Origin: a virus
IMG/VR virus record: IMGVR_UViG_3300006874_000125
Location: 1-25,358 of that record
DNA: 25,358 nt
Direction: 5' to 3' (one strand)
Positions 15,298 through 22,500 of this stretch are shown here, piece by piece. Each line of letters opens with the position of its first letter. Position 1 is the stretch's first letter. The translations under genes and the position numbers were made by a program. Under the pieces are notes generated by a model. The model was not told where the DNA came from, ran no database searches, and worked only from the letters and a program-made list of their open reading frames with translations.

Positions 15298-15718
15298 GCC
15301 AGCTTCCAAAAAAAAGATATTTCGAGAGCATTCTCGATTACAACAAAGATACGTAAACAAGAACCACCTCAAGAACCTGAGGTCCAGTCTGTTACGCTTC
15401 CAGGACAAGTACGATCTATTTCAAAAAGAGATGTACTTTTTACTGTGGGCATACGACCTGGAGTTCTGGACTCTCAAGTACGCTCAGGAAGAGTATGGGT
15501 ACAGCAAAAAGAAATTGGAGGACACCATCGTATACCCCCTGCAGAGAGAAGGGTACATACACAAAGTGTTTGATAAGCTTACCCCCTCCGATGTCAGGGA
15601 GGATCACCTCTTCAGAGAAGAGACCAAGTACAACTACAGGGTGCGATACGCCTTAACGCAAAAGGCTAGGCTTATGGTGCAGCGGTTCTACAACGAGCTT
15701 AGCCCAAAGACAACTTGA
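15296..15718 (+). CDS. Winged-helix-like candidate regulator, sole plus-strand gene
   Basis: A 140-aa basic protein. After a basic N-terminal arm (SKKKIFREH) and a helix, residues 44-134 have the layout of a MarR-type winged helix: a hydrophobic first helix (EMYFLLWAYDLEFW), a helix-turn-helix stretch (KYAQEEYGYSKKKLEDTIVYPLQREGYI), a polar wing (91-117) and a closing helix (ALTQKARLMVQRFYNEL). DNA binding is thus likely, with gene regulation inferred. It is the only gene read rightward. It overlaps the divergent neighbour by two bases and the convergent one by 20. No Shine-Dalgarno or exact TAnnTTTG box is visible upstream; TATCTTGT near 15239 is one mismatch off. It may control the palindromes near 25090 and 25170. 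Confidence 0.7.
   Translation: MPASKKKIFREHSRLQQRYVNKNHLKNLRSSLLRFQDKYDLFQKEMYFLLWAYDLEFWTLKYAQEEYGYSKKKLEDTIVYPLQREGYIHKVFDKLTPSDVREDHLFREETKYNYRVRYALTQKARLMVQRFYNELSPKTT
15344..15372 (-). promoter_or_regulatory. Candidate promoter of the terL operon inside the opposite gene
   Basis: TATCTTTG on the minus strand at 15344-15351 fits TAnnTTTG. A TTG at 15370-15372 lies 18 bp upstream, slightly short of the usual 19-21 spacing. Transcription would start near 15339 and give a leader of about 40 bases for the gene starting at 15297. The element lies inside the coding sequence of the plus-strand gene, as it must because the two starts overlap. Confidence 0.4.
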
Positions 15719-16274
15719 CGTCTTTCATATAATAAGACTCTCCAGCTATAGGGAAGTTGAAAAACCGATCCCACTCGTACAGGTAGAAGAATGAACTAAA
15801 CATACCTATCGTCTCCCCGCTTACGTCAATGGTGGTCCAAGTTTGGTCCTGCAGCGTAGTTTGGAATTTATCCTGCTCTGTAGTCCCAAAGGAAGTAGTG
15901 AATGTAATCTGAGTTCTACTGGAGTCAAGAATGCAGTACAACTTGGCTTGCACCCTCCACTTGGTATAGTCTGCAAAGTTGATGAAGGTGCTGCCGCCGT
16001 CAGGCACCAAAGCACTACTAGGGGCCCGCCACTGACACGTATCTGTCTGGGTTGCGTTTACCACGAGCTTCGCGTAGTCCGTCTCGCCATCCAAAGCAGC
16101 CGTTTCAAAACTTAGCGAAGGTTGAGTTGTCGACCAAGAATTCGGTCGGAAGCCTAAAGTAGCACTTATGAGATTAGCGTCGTTTTCCCACGTCCTGAAC
16201 GTCGTGTATGGACTTACTACTTCTGGAACCGCTCCTCCACGATCCAAACTCGCACCAAGGCCGAGGCTTGGCAT
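15699..16274 (-). CDS. Lectin- or CBM-like beta-sandwich protein
   Basis: A 191-aa protein. It starts with a Gly-rich motif (MPSLGLGASLDRGGAVPE) of a type I associate with short N-terminal attachment sequences in phage appendage proteins. The rest has the alternating strands and aromatic residues of a jelly-roll carbohydrate-binding domain: TDYAKLVVNAT, YTKWRVQAKLYCI, QTWTTIDVSGETIGMFSSFFYLYEW, YYMKDVKLSLG. The closing strand is typical of galactose-binding-like folds. It could help adsorption by binding surface glycan. The start overlaps the upstream stop (TAATG) and the 3' end overlaps the convergent regulator gene by 20 bases. Confidence 0.55.
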   Translation of the reverse strand: MPSLGLGASLDRGGAVPEVVSPYTTFRTWENDANLISATLGFRPNSWSTTQPSLSFETAALDGETDYAKLVVNATQTDTCQWRAPSSALVPDGGSTFINFADYTKWRVQAKLYCILDSSRTQITFTTSFGTTEQDKFQTTLQDQTWTTIDVSGETIGMFSSFFYLYEWDRFFNFPIAGESYYMKDVKLSLG

Positions 16275-16438
16275 TACTGCTTCTTAATACGGTCTGACAC
16301 AATCATATTAATGAGGGTGTCAAACCATCCAAATACTTGATTGTCAGTCTCCGTGGGGGTGATGTTGACCACGACCTTAATAAAAGCCATAGCTCCGAGA
16401 AGCAGCTCACCCCAGTTTTCGATGATAAAATCTAACAT
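16274..16438 (-). CDS. Small membrane protein, holin-like candidate
   Basis: A 54-aa protein. Residues 1-23 (MLDFIIENWGELLLGAMAFIKVV) form a single hydrophobic helix after a short polar start. The tail NITPTETDNQVFGWFDTLINMIVSDRIKKQ has a second, weaker hydrophobic segment and a basic end. One or two membrane passes and small size fit a class of phage holin-like proteins, and the preceding gene encodes a possible lysis-related protein. The ATG at 16438 is preferred over the upstream TTG; a TATATTTG box ends 4 bases before it. Role as holin is an inference. Confidence 0.55.
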   Translation of the reverse strand: MLDFIIENWGELLLGAMAFIKVVVNITPTETDNQVFGWFDTLINMIVSDRIKKQ

Positions 16439-16442
16439 GGCA

Positions 16443-16450
16443 CAAATATA
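16443..16450 (-). promoter_or_regulatory. TATATTTG box 4 bases before the ATG
   Basis: An exact TATATTTG on the minus strand in the 20-base gap before the small membrane protein gene, followed by TGCC and the ATG. A TTTG lies at 16473-16476, 22 bp upstream, close to the -33 box spacing of Bacteroidota promoters. This copy is therefore one of the better candidates for a true promoter, and would give a leaderless mRNA. Confidence 0.55.
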
Positions 16451-16458
16451 AATAATAA

Positions 16459-16953
16459 TCAATAAGCTGTGTCAAAGTCAGTGTACTTGATCGTCACCTC
16501 TTCCTTTCTCTCCAGAGCAGCAAGTATGTAAGGGTATACGCGGAAATAAGCGCGAGTGCTGTGGCCAACAAAACCATTCTTTTTTATTTGATTATTCTCT
16601 TGTGTATCGCCCAGCAACAGACATCCAGCAGTATCCTCATCAGTGTTGCCGCAATGAATGAGAATATACTCAAAGCCAGGTACATCACGAACCCACAGCA
16701 TTCCTTTGTGAATAGTAGGAAATCGACTACCATATTTCTTGTGGAAGCCACCAACCCTCCGAAGAGAAATTGAGTATTCCCCAGCTGGGATGCGGGTTTC
16801 GCCTTTGACCTTTTCATCACGATGCTCGTCTTCCAGAGTGTAGCACAGGAAAGTCCTGGTGCCGTTTGATATGTCGAACAATGCTCCGTTGGTCGAGTCC
16901 ACTTCCGAACTGAACCTTACTACCTCCAGCTGCATCTTTTTTAAGTCGCTCAT
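16459..16953 (-). CDS. DUF5675-like protein
   Basis: A 164-aa soluble protein matching the layout I know for DUF5675: a CYTLEDEHRDEKVKGETRIP segment (residues 37-56), PAGEYSISL, then VPGFEYILIHCGNTDEDTAGCLLLG (91-115). The His100...Gly-Asn...Gly-Cys111 arrangement is similar to the H...GC signature of L,D-transpeptidases, so a cell-wall role is possible, but catalytic function for this family is not established to my knowledge. It precedes a small membrane protein gene, so a lysis pair is conceivable. The gap upstream (39 bases) has GAAGAG near the ATG but no TAnnTTTG box. Confidence 0.7.
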   Translation of the reverse strand: MSDLKKMQLEVVRFSSEVDSTNGALFDISNGTRTFLCYTLEDEHRDEKVKGETRIPAGEYSISLRRVGGFHKKYGSRFPTIHKGMLWVRDVPGFEYILIHCGNTDEDTAGCLLLGDTQENNQIKKNGFVGHSTRAYFRVYPYILAALERKEEVTIKYTDFDTAY

Positions 16954-16992
16954 ATCTCTTCAGTCTAGGATTGTGATAAAACTTATTGGGCA

Positions 16993-17268
16993 TCAACAGT
17001 TAGGGTTTCGACAAGACAATGACGTTTTCCTCCCCTTCGCTTTATTCCTCTTCTGGCTTACGCTCTGTTTTACCCTACGCATAAGAGAATTTCGATTTAC
17101 AACCTTAGGGCGGGGAGCCTCCTCTTCTTCCTCTTCTTCTTCCTCCTCCTCCATTTCCCCCTCCATCTGCGAGGAGGGTAAGAACCTAGGGTTTGATGGT
17201 GCTACGTTTCTACGCTGTTTCTTTATTCTGCGAAACACACCGCCATCGTCATACTTGCGTACTTTCAT
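16993..17268 (-). CDS. Small protein with Gly-Gly leader and poly-Glu run
   Basis: A 91-aa protein split into three charge blocks. The N-terminus MKVRKYDDGG (residues 1-10) is a clear copy of the basic Gly-Gly leader seen in other proteins here. It is followed by a basic stretch (FRRIKKQRRN). Residues 36-50 are acidic with eleven Glu in a row, and the C-terminal 40 residues are strongly basic with two Cys at the end. This is probably a disordered internal virion protein. Its ATG overlaps the upstream stop (TGATG). No enzymatic domain is present. Confidence 0.6.
   Translation of the reverse strand: MKVRKYDDGGVFRRIKKQRRNVAPSNPRFLPSSQMEGEMEEEEEEEEEEEAPRPKVVNRNSLMRRVKQSVSQKRNKAKGRKTSLSCRNPNC
17119..17151 (-). 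repeat. Poly-Glu coding microsatellite
   Basis: Eleven consecutive Glu codons (GAG/GAA mixed) inside the 91-aa protein gene. On the plus strand it reads as CTC/TTC trinucleotides. The codon mix makes pure slippage less likely than with a single-codon run, but length variation among relatives would be expected. Confidence 0.8.
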
Positions 17269-17885
17269 CAGTCTGGCCCCAATCCCAACATCATACCAAG
17301 ACGCTGCAGAGCATTGAGGTCAACATCATAGGTCTGACCAGACGCTCCGATCGGACGCTGCACTGTCTTAGGCGTCTTGCTGTACTGTGAGATCCCATAC
17401 CCCAACAGTCCAGCCAGGGCCTGACGAGCCAGCATACGAGCAGACTCATTCATGAAACCCTTGTTCACCATCCGCTCGCGCTCAAAGCGATCATTGCCCA
17501 GACCCTCCAACAAGAAATCTACCTCCTGCGGCTCTGCGGGGAACATGCCTGTTTGGCGCCCTTCACGGTTTGCAGCGCGGCGCTCCTGGCGGGCCATCTT
17601 ACGAAGCTCTGCTTCAATACCCTTCTGAGCAAAGAAATTGTCGGTAGTCTGAGGATCCCTCCCCATAGCCATGCGTCGGGGATCACCCCCCATCATACCT
17701 CCGTCAGCGTAGTACATTCCGCCACCACCGTAACGAAGAGGAGACTCCACGTCGCGGCCCTCCCTGTCCGAACGCCTGGCTTCTCTCCGAGAGTCTTTCA
17801 TAAAACGACGCTGAGCCCTTCTAGTCTCTCGCTGCTGTTTGCGAAGTTGACGACGTGGACCCCCGTCAGAGTAAGTAATATTCAT
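17268..17885 (-). CDS. Arg-rich virion-type protein with Gly-Gly motifs
   Basis: A 205-aa protein. It begins MNITYSDGG (Gly-Gly at residues 8-9), continues with an Arg-rich helical stretch (about residues 11-45), and repeats similar motifs as RYGGGG (51-56), YADGG (59-63) and MMGG (64-67). The second half has helices with Arg/Glu (ELRKMARQERRAANREGRQ) and ends with a hydrophobic segment and LNALQRLGMMLGLGPD. Composition suits an internal DNA-associated virion protein. The ATG at 17885 is preferred over the upstream TTG because it gives an ATGA overlap. The family is not otherwise recognised. Confidence 0.65.
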   Translation of the reverse strand: MNITYSDGGPRRQLRKQQRETRRAQRRFMKDSRREARRSDREGRDVESPLRYGGGGMYYADGGMMGGDPRRMAMGRDPQTTDNFFAQKGIEAELRKMARQERRAANREGRQTGMFPAEPQEVDFLLEGLGNDRFERERMVNKGFMNESARMLARQALAGLLGYGISQYSKTPKTVQRPIGASGQTYDVDLNALQRLGMMLGLGPD

Positions 17886-18334
17886 GTCAGTGCTGCAAAT
17901 ACCTCGACCTGGCAAGACGCTGTGTTTGCCTGTGCTAGGATGTTATCTATGTCTGTGAGATTACCAGCCGCTGCACTTGCATCGCCAGCAGCATTGGCGT
18001 CGAGTTTACTGTTAAACAAGACGTAGCTCTCGCCTGCGTCAAGCTTTACCATGTATTCCTCTGTGCTATCATTCTGGATTGTGATCGCCACATAGTTCGT
18101 AGCATCCAGGTTAGTGATGCGGAAGTATGCTACGTTCGTAGTCAAAAGCGTCCCTCCAGCTGCGTTTGCTGCCGTAGCGTCCATCTGAAGGATCGTCTGA
18201 GAAGCGGCTGTGCCAATGTCCATGATCCGATGGAATGTCTCTGTGATGTTTGCCACATCAATAGAAACTTCACTCCCGCGTTCCCTGCCATTCAGCTCAA
18301 GCTCCTCGTATAGTTTTACCGTTAGGACTGCCAT
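17882..18334 (-). CDS. Beta-rich structural-type protein
   Basis: A 150-aa protein, acidic and Ala/Asn/Thr rich. Its middle (YFRITNLDATNYVAITIQND, then YMVKLDAGESYVLFNS) parallels segments of the two small proteins at 2979-3386 and 3386-3796, suggesting a shared fold. The N-terminal MAVLTVKLYEELELNG also looks like a beta strand at the edge of a sandwich. It is the first gene after a TATATTTG box whose end is 4 bases from the ATG, and its stop overlaps the next start (ATGA). It is probably a minor virion component; the exact role is unknown. Confidence 0.65.
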   Translation of the reverse strand: MAVLTVKLYEELELNGRERGSEVSIDVANITETFHRIMDIGTAASQTILQMDATAANAAGGTLLTTNVAYFRITNLDATNYVAITIQNDSTEEYMVKLDAGESYVLFNSKLDANAAGDASAAAGNLTDIDNILAQANTASCQVEVFAALT

Positions 18335-18338
18335 TGTA

Positions 18339-18346
18339 CAAATATA
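18339..18346 (-). promoter_or_regulatory. TATATTTG box 4 bases before the ATG
   Basis: An exact TATATTTG on the minus strand, followed by TACA and the ATG at 18334. It lies in the 18-base gap after the 24-aa membrane peptide gene. Spacing is identical to the copies at 4923 and 16443. No clear -33 box is seen. Confidence 0.5.
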
Positions 18347-18352
18347 ACCATA

Positions 18353-18427
18353 TTAATCTTCTACCTTAGACAGGGTGTACGCAGTAAGCAGTGCCATACC
18401 AACCAGAATTGCTATTACTAAAGTCAT
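18353..18427 (-). CDS. 24-aa transmembrane peptide
   Basis: A tiny reading frame that fills most of the gap between two genes. The peptide starts MTLVIAILVGMALLTAY, a single hydrophobic helix of about 16 residues, and ends with the polar tail TLSKVED. The ATG overlaps the stop of the preceding gene as ATGA, the same coupling used by many junctions here, and the next gene starts 18 bases later after a TATATTTG box. That context makes translation likely. Single-pass peptides of this size in phages can be lysis regulators, membrane-fusion helpers or modulators of host proteins; which applies is not visible. Confidence 0.55.
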   Translation of the reverse strand: MTLVIAILVGMALLTAYTLSKVED

Positions 18428-19392
18428 GACTCAATCTCGTATTTGTCTCGATACTTTTGAATCTCCTCTTCACCAAGGTCTCTGACCCTCCACTGTTTTC
18501 TTTTGTCGTCCCACTCTTTAATGGCGTAAGGGACCTGGCCTGTCCTAGTGCTCCCCCTAGCTCCAGTATTTGCGGCCTTGAATAAATATTCTGGCTGCCT
18601 GCCAGTGGGCGCCTTGACCACTCTAACCTTACGTTCAGGAGTCGGGGCTGGTTTGGGGGCAGGATCTGGCTCAGGTTCGGGTTCGGGTTTCGGAGGAGGA
18701 TCCCGCTTTACAACTTTAAATTTCTCTTTCTTCTTTTCCTCCCAGGGTTCGGGACCATACTTTTCCCTACGCTGCTTCTTTTCTTCTTCCGTGAGGAGGT
18801 CATAGGGTTTTACAGCTAGAGGATCGTAGTAAGGGAATTCTATAATATCATATTGATCAGTGGTCTCTTTCTCCCATGAAGGCATAATTTCTCGATGCAC
18901 CATGGGGTCTACAACAGGGGCTATGTCGGATTCTCCAGTAATTAATCCTTGCGGTTGAATCCCAGTGTCATAATACCCAAGGCCAAGTCTAGGATTTATA
19001 ACTCCAGTAGTCATCTCCCTTACTCTCGTTACGTCTCCCTCAGTCGTATTGTTGAATATCCCATAATAGTCATCTATTGTTGGTATCCTACCAGAAGCTT
19101 TATAGGCTGCATCAAAATTAACAAGAGCATCTTCGTACTCTTTTTTTTCCGCATCCGAATAGTTGCCTCTAGCCCTTCTTAGATGTTGTGCCATCTTGTA
19201 GAGTGTCCCAGGATCTGTATTTGCAGACGTTGTGTACTCCCACATATTTAGGACGGTGTTCAGATGTTCAGCCGCATAATATGCATCTAGACTATCTTGC
19301 CTAGTAGCTACAGACGTAGGGAAGGCATCCTCAGCACCTTCTGGTGGCCAGTTTCCATGCCTGCCTCCGTGTTCATATTTCTTTAGTCTCAT
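18424..19392 (-). CDS. Proline-rich virion-type protein with Gly-Gly leader
   Basis: A 322-aa protein. It begins MRLKKYEHGG (Gly-Gly at residues 9-10), followed by AFPTSVATRQDSLDAYYAAEHLN, a start I associate with virion-region proteins of marine phages. A helical part (PGTLYKMAQHLRRARGNYSDAEKKEYEDALVNF) is followed by a Tyr/Pro-rich segment. About residues 225-248 form a Pro-Glu/Pro-Lys string, an extended linker. The ATG at 19392 replaces the apparent GTG start at 19509, because the intervening 117 bases encode another small protein in a different frame and the ATG makes an ATGA overlap with it. Function is unknown; an internal or tail-tip protein is likely. Confidence 0.65.
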   Translation of the reverse strand: MRLKKYEHGGRHGNWPPEGAEDAFPTSVATRQDSLDAYYAAEHLNTVLNMWEYTTSANTDPGTLYKMAQHLRRARGNYSDAEKKEYEDALVNFDAAYKASGRIPTIDDYYGIFNNTTEGDVTRVREMTTGVINPRLGLGYYDTGIQPQGLITGESDIAPVVDPMVHREIMPSWEKETTDQYDIIEFPYYDPLAVKPYDLLTEEEKKQRREKYGPEPWEEKKKEKFKVVKRDPPPKPEPEPEPDPAPKPAPTPERKVRVVKAPTGRQPEYLFKAANTGARGSTRTGQVPYAIKEWDDKRKQWRVRDLGEEEIQKYRDKYEIES

Positions 19393-19526
19393 CCTGAACA
19401 GCTTTCGCAATCCTCTGGGGAGTCCAGGTTGCAGGTGATCTCCCCACTCTTCAGCTTCTCTGCCGTCTCCTGGAGCTTCTTCTTGTCTAGGAATGTTGGG
19501 GCATCCCACTCTTCTTCTCTGTTCAT
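19389..19526 (-). CDS. 45-aa acidic protein with three cysteines
   Basis: A small gene hidden between two larger ones. It starts MNREEEWDAPTFLDKKKLQE, continues with a helical acidic-basic stretch and ends ITCNLDSPEDCESCSG, with Cys at 32, 40 and 43 (C-x7-C-x2-C). Its ATG overlaps the 1355-aa gene stop (ATGA at 19523-19526) and its stop overlaps the next ATG (ATGA at 19389-19392). Perfect four-base junctions at both ends are strong evidence that it is translated. Three Cys could bind a metal as a dimer or form disulfides; this is speculative. No family is recognised. Confidence 0.65.
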   Translation of the reverse strand: MNREEEWDAPTFLDKKKLQETAEKLKSGEITCNLDSPEDCESCSG

Positions 19527-22500
19527 CGCTTGATTACTTTCATAGGTTTGCGCTTCTTTACTCTCACCCTACCACCATACTTATAGCCTCGTACTTCGCC
19601 TTCCCCCCGCTGCATGGACTTAGGTACCTTGAGCTCGAACCATTCATTTCCGTGCTGGTCAGTGACTGGCTTTAGATTGTAACCCATCTTTTTAGCAATC
19701 TTAGGTAGGCGATCATAACTGTTCATGACCGTCTTCAGATCGTCCCGTATACCCTCACCATTTAGAATAGCTCGCAACTGGTCCTCCTGTGACTGAAGGT
19801 GCGTCTGTTGCGATCCGATATCACCATGGGAAATAGCGCCTCTTTTCAAAGAATACCCTAAGTTTTCAATTCCGGTTCGGAAACTAATTAAACCTCGAAT
19901 ACTAGCTGCGTTATCACCAATGGCCCCACCCAACTTATTCAGCTCTACTGCTTTTTGAGCTAGGAAATCCTGGAGTTCGGACTCGGTAACCATATAACCA
20001 AGTTCTTGGATCATTGCTCCTGCCCGTTGCGGACCGCCAGGAGTCTGCGCAATAGGCATAAAAATCAATTTCTGCGACTCACCGTAACCACCCCCAAACC
20101 CAGAATTCCATCCCAGGCTCCTATGACTACCCTCACCGAACGTCAGTTCCGTCAGCTGCTTTGCCTTTTGATTCTTGGCAATCTGACTCGCCGAGTTCGA
20201 GGGCATGATACCATAGTTTTCGATGTAGTGGTAAACCAAGTCTCCCACAGAGAAGTTGAGCTCGTCGCCAAACTTCCAAGGATTGAAATGCCCCTTATAG
20301 GCCAAGTGGCTAGAGAACTCATCTATCACTTTTTTCTGGAATAGCAGCCCACCAGGATCATTAGCATCTATGTACAGCTTATACGCTGGGTGCTCAAGGA
20401 AGTCGCCATTTAGATATGCTTCTGCCTCAAGCCTAGGGATTTGTGGGATTCCAGTAAAATCATGAGGGTTCGAATTCGCAAAGCTCTCCACACGATCGAT
20501 TAGGGTATCGATTATTAGGTCCATGTCTGAAGAGCCCTTGAACCGCTCATACTTGCCAAGCATATCCTGGCCAGTTCCAGGGTATTTAGGATCCACAGCA
20601 TAGATTTGCATTACGTAATTGACATTACTGTGCAATCGGCCTGGCTCCCTAGGTAAGGTGCTCGCTACGTATTCGGCTGCTTCTCTAAACTCTTGAGCAC
20701 GGAGATCCGCAATGTTGGTTCTGACACGACCCTGTTGGAATGCATTTACAAACGTCATGAAGTTGTACAAGTGTACATCCTTCTGCATTTGAGGAGACAC
20801 CTTGCCTTCATAAATGGCTGACTCAGTATTGCCAGGATAATACACCACCCGATCCAGAACTGGGTCGGCCATTGTAGCGCCATCGGGAGTGCGTTGTGTG
20901 TAGCCTTCGATATCTGTAAATCGTGGTTTTCCAGAGTCACCCACGATCTTAGTTCCAAAAAGAAGCTCCTGAGTGACTGGGCCTAGAGCATCAATTTGAT
21001 CTCCAAAGTAAGTCGTAGATCCATCTTGAAACACAGACTTAAAACCTTCAATACCCCCCTCCGGATTGTCGATTAGGTTATTGGCTCTTGTGACGTCCCC
21101 TCTTAGGTGCTCGATGGATTCTCTGGTTCTCTGGATCTCCTGCTCGAACCTTACGGGGCTTCTAAAGAAACCCTGTATGATTCCTGTCGTTTGTCCTGTC
21201 GGGAATCTAATTGCCTTATACTGACTATTCTGTTGAATGATCTGGCTAAGTAGAAACTCGTCCTGGTTCTTAACGAAGTGACTCTGGATTTTTTCATCCT
21301 GGGCAGGGTACTCACTACCAATTTCCATATCACGATATGTCCCGTCGTGAAAGACCATGGCCATCTCCGCGTCATAACCCTGCTGCCTCTCTAGTAGATC
21401 CTTCAAGACCTCCAGGCTCTGATCATATGAAGATTGGATGTAGGCGTTTGTAAAAGTGCCAGGTGGATTGACATCATTTTTTTGCAACGCCTCTATAATG
21501 TCTTCGATGGCTATCTCCATATCAATAGCTATGTTACTGAGGTCAGGACTAGTAGAATCGAGCCACTCAAGCTCAAGGCCTGGGTGACCATCCTGCCACA
21601 CTTTTATTGCTTCTTGGTAGAACCTGCGAGCTATCCCCTTGCTGTTCTTATTTAGATCCCGATATGTTCTGTACAGGTCTCTGACTTGCCCCTGCAAACC
21701 CATCCAGTAATTGACGTCGTACAAGAACTCGTTCTCTGGGGTAATCACACCATCACCCAGTACGTCCTTTATCTGCTCCATGACATCATCGTATCCACTC
21801 GGTGCTGTGGCCTCGATATCAAATTCTACAGGCATATTAAAGAAGAGCTCGTGCGGGTTGCGGGCTTCAGGTAGATTACGGAATGCATAGCGTCGGGCAC
21901 TATCATAGGCGTCATCTGGGAACTGATACGTATACCGCATAACTCCGTTTTCATCTGGAGCCTGTCGCATAATATCCTGAGGGAAGTCTTTGACGTAGTC
22001 ATAAGAATCTTTGAGGAACCTGCCGCTTTGAGCGACATCTGACTGCATCTCTGAGATGTACAGGGTTCTTGTATCAGCCAAGTTGCCACCTCGTACAAAC
22101 CCTCGGTAGTGAGCGACAATGTCTGGTGAAATTTCTCTCCAATGTCCAGAGCTTGCACCAATGTAGCTCTTGCCTATTTCACTTTCCCGATTGGCGACTA
22201 TCAATTTAGTTCCAATACTCTGAATTTCGTTTTTGGGACCTCGAAGATTTCCTGTGCCGTAGTCAGTATAACTGTCTGTTTCATCAAGAGAGAAGCGCTC
22301 CTGCAAATTTGCTGCGGCGAAGTTGCGCAGGTCGCGGAGGTTGTAAAACTCCTTACCCTTTTTGCCAGGTACCGTACCTAGCTCCATCATGGCTTGTTCC
22401 AATACAGCTTTGTCAAACGTACTCAACCCCCCTTTCTCCAGGAACTGGGCGAGCTGGTCCTTCGGAATCATCCCCTGTTTATTCGCACGCTTCTCCAAAT

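Noticed and set aside
15298-15408. N-terminal extension of the acidic 112-aa protein
   Set aside because: It is antisense to the winged-helix-like gene, and the ATG at 15297 has a better leader.
16859-17317. Plus-strand open frame with a poly-Ser run
   Set aside because: It is antisense to the poly-Glu gene; the minus-strand frame has the Gly-Gly leader and junction overlaps.
19393-19509. N-terminal extension of the 322-aa protein from GTG at 19509
   Set aside because: The region codes for the 45-aa protein in another frame with perfect ATGA junctions, and the ATG at 19392 gives the conserved Gly-Gly leader.
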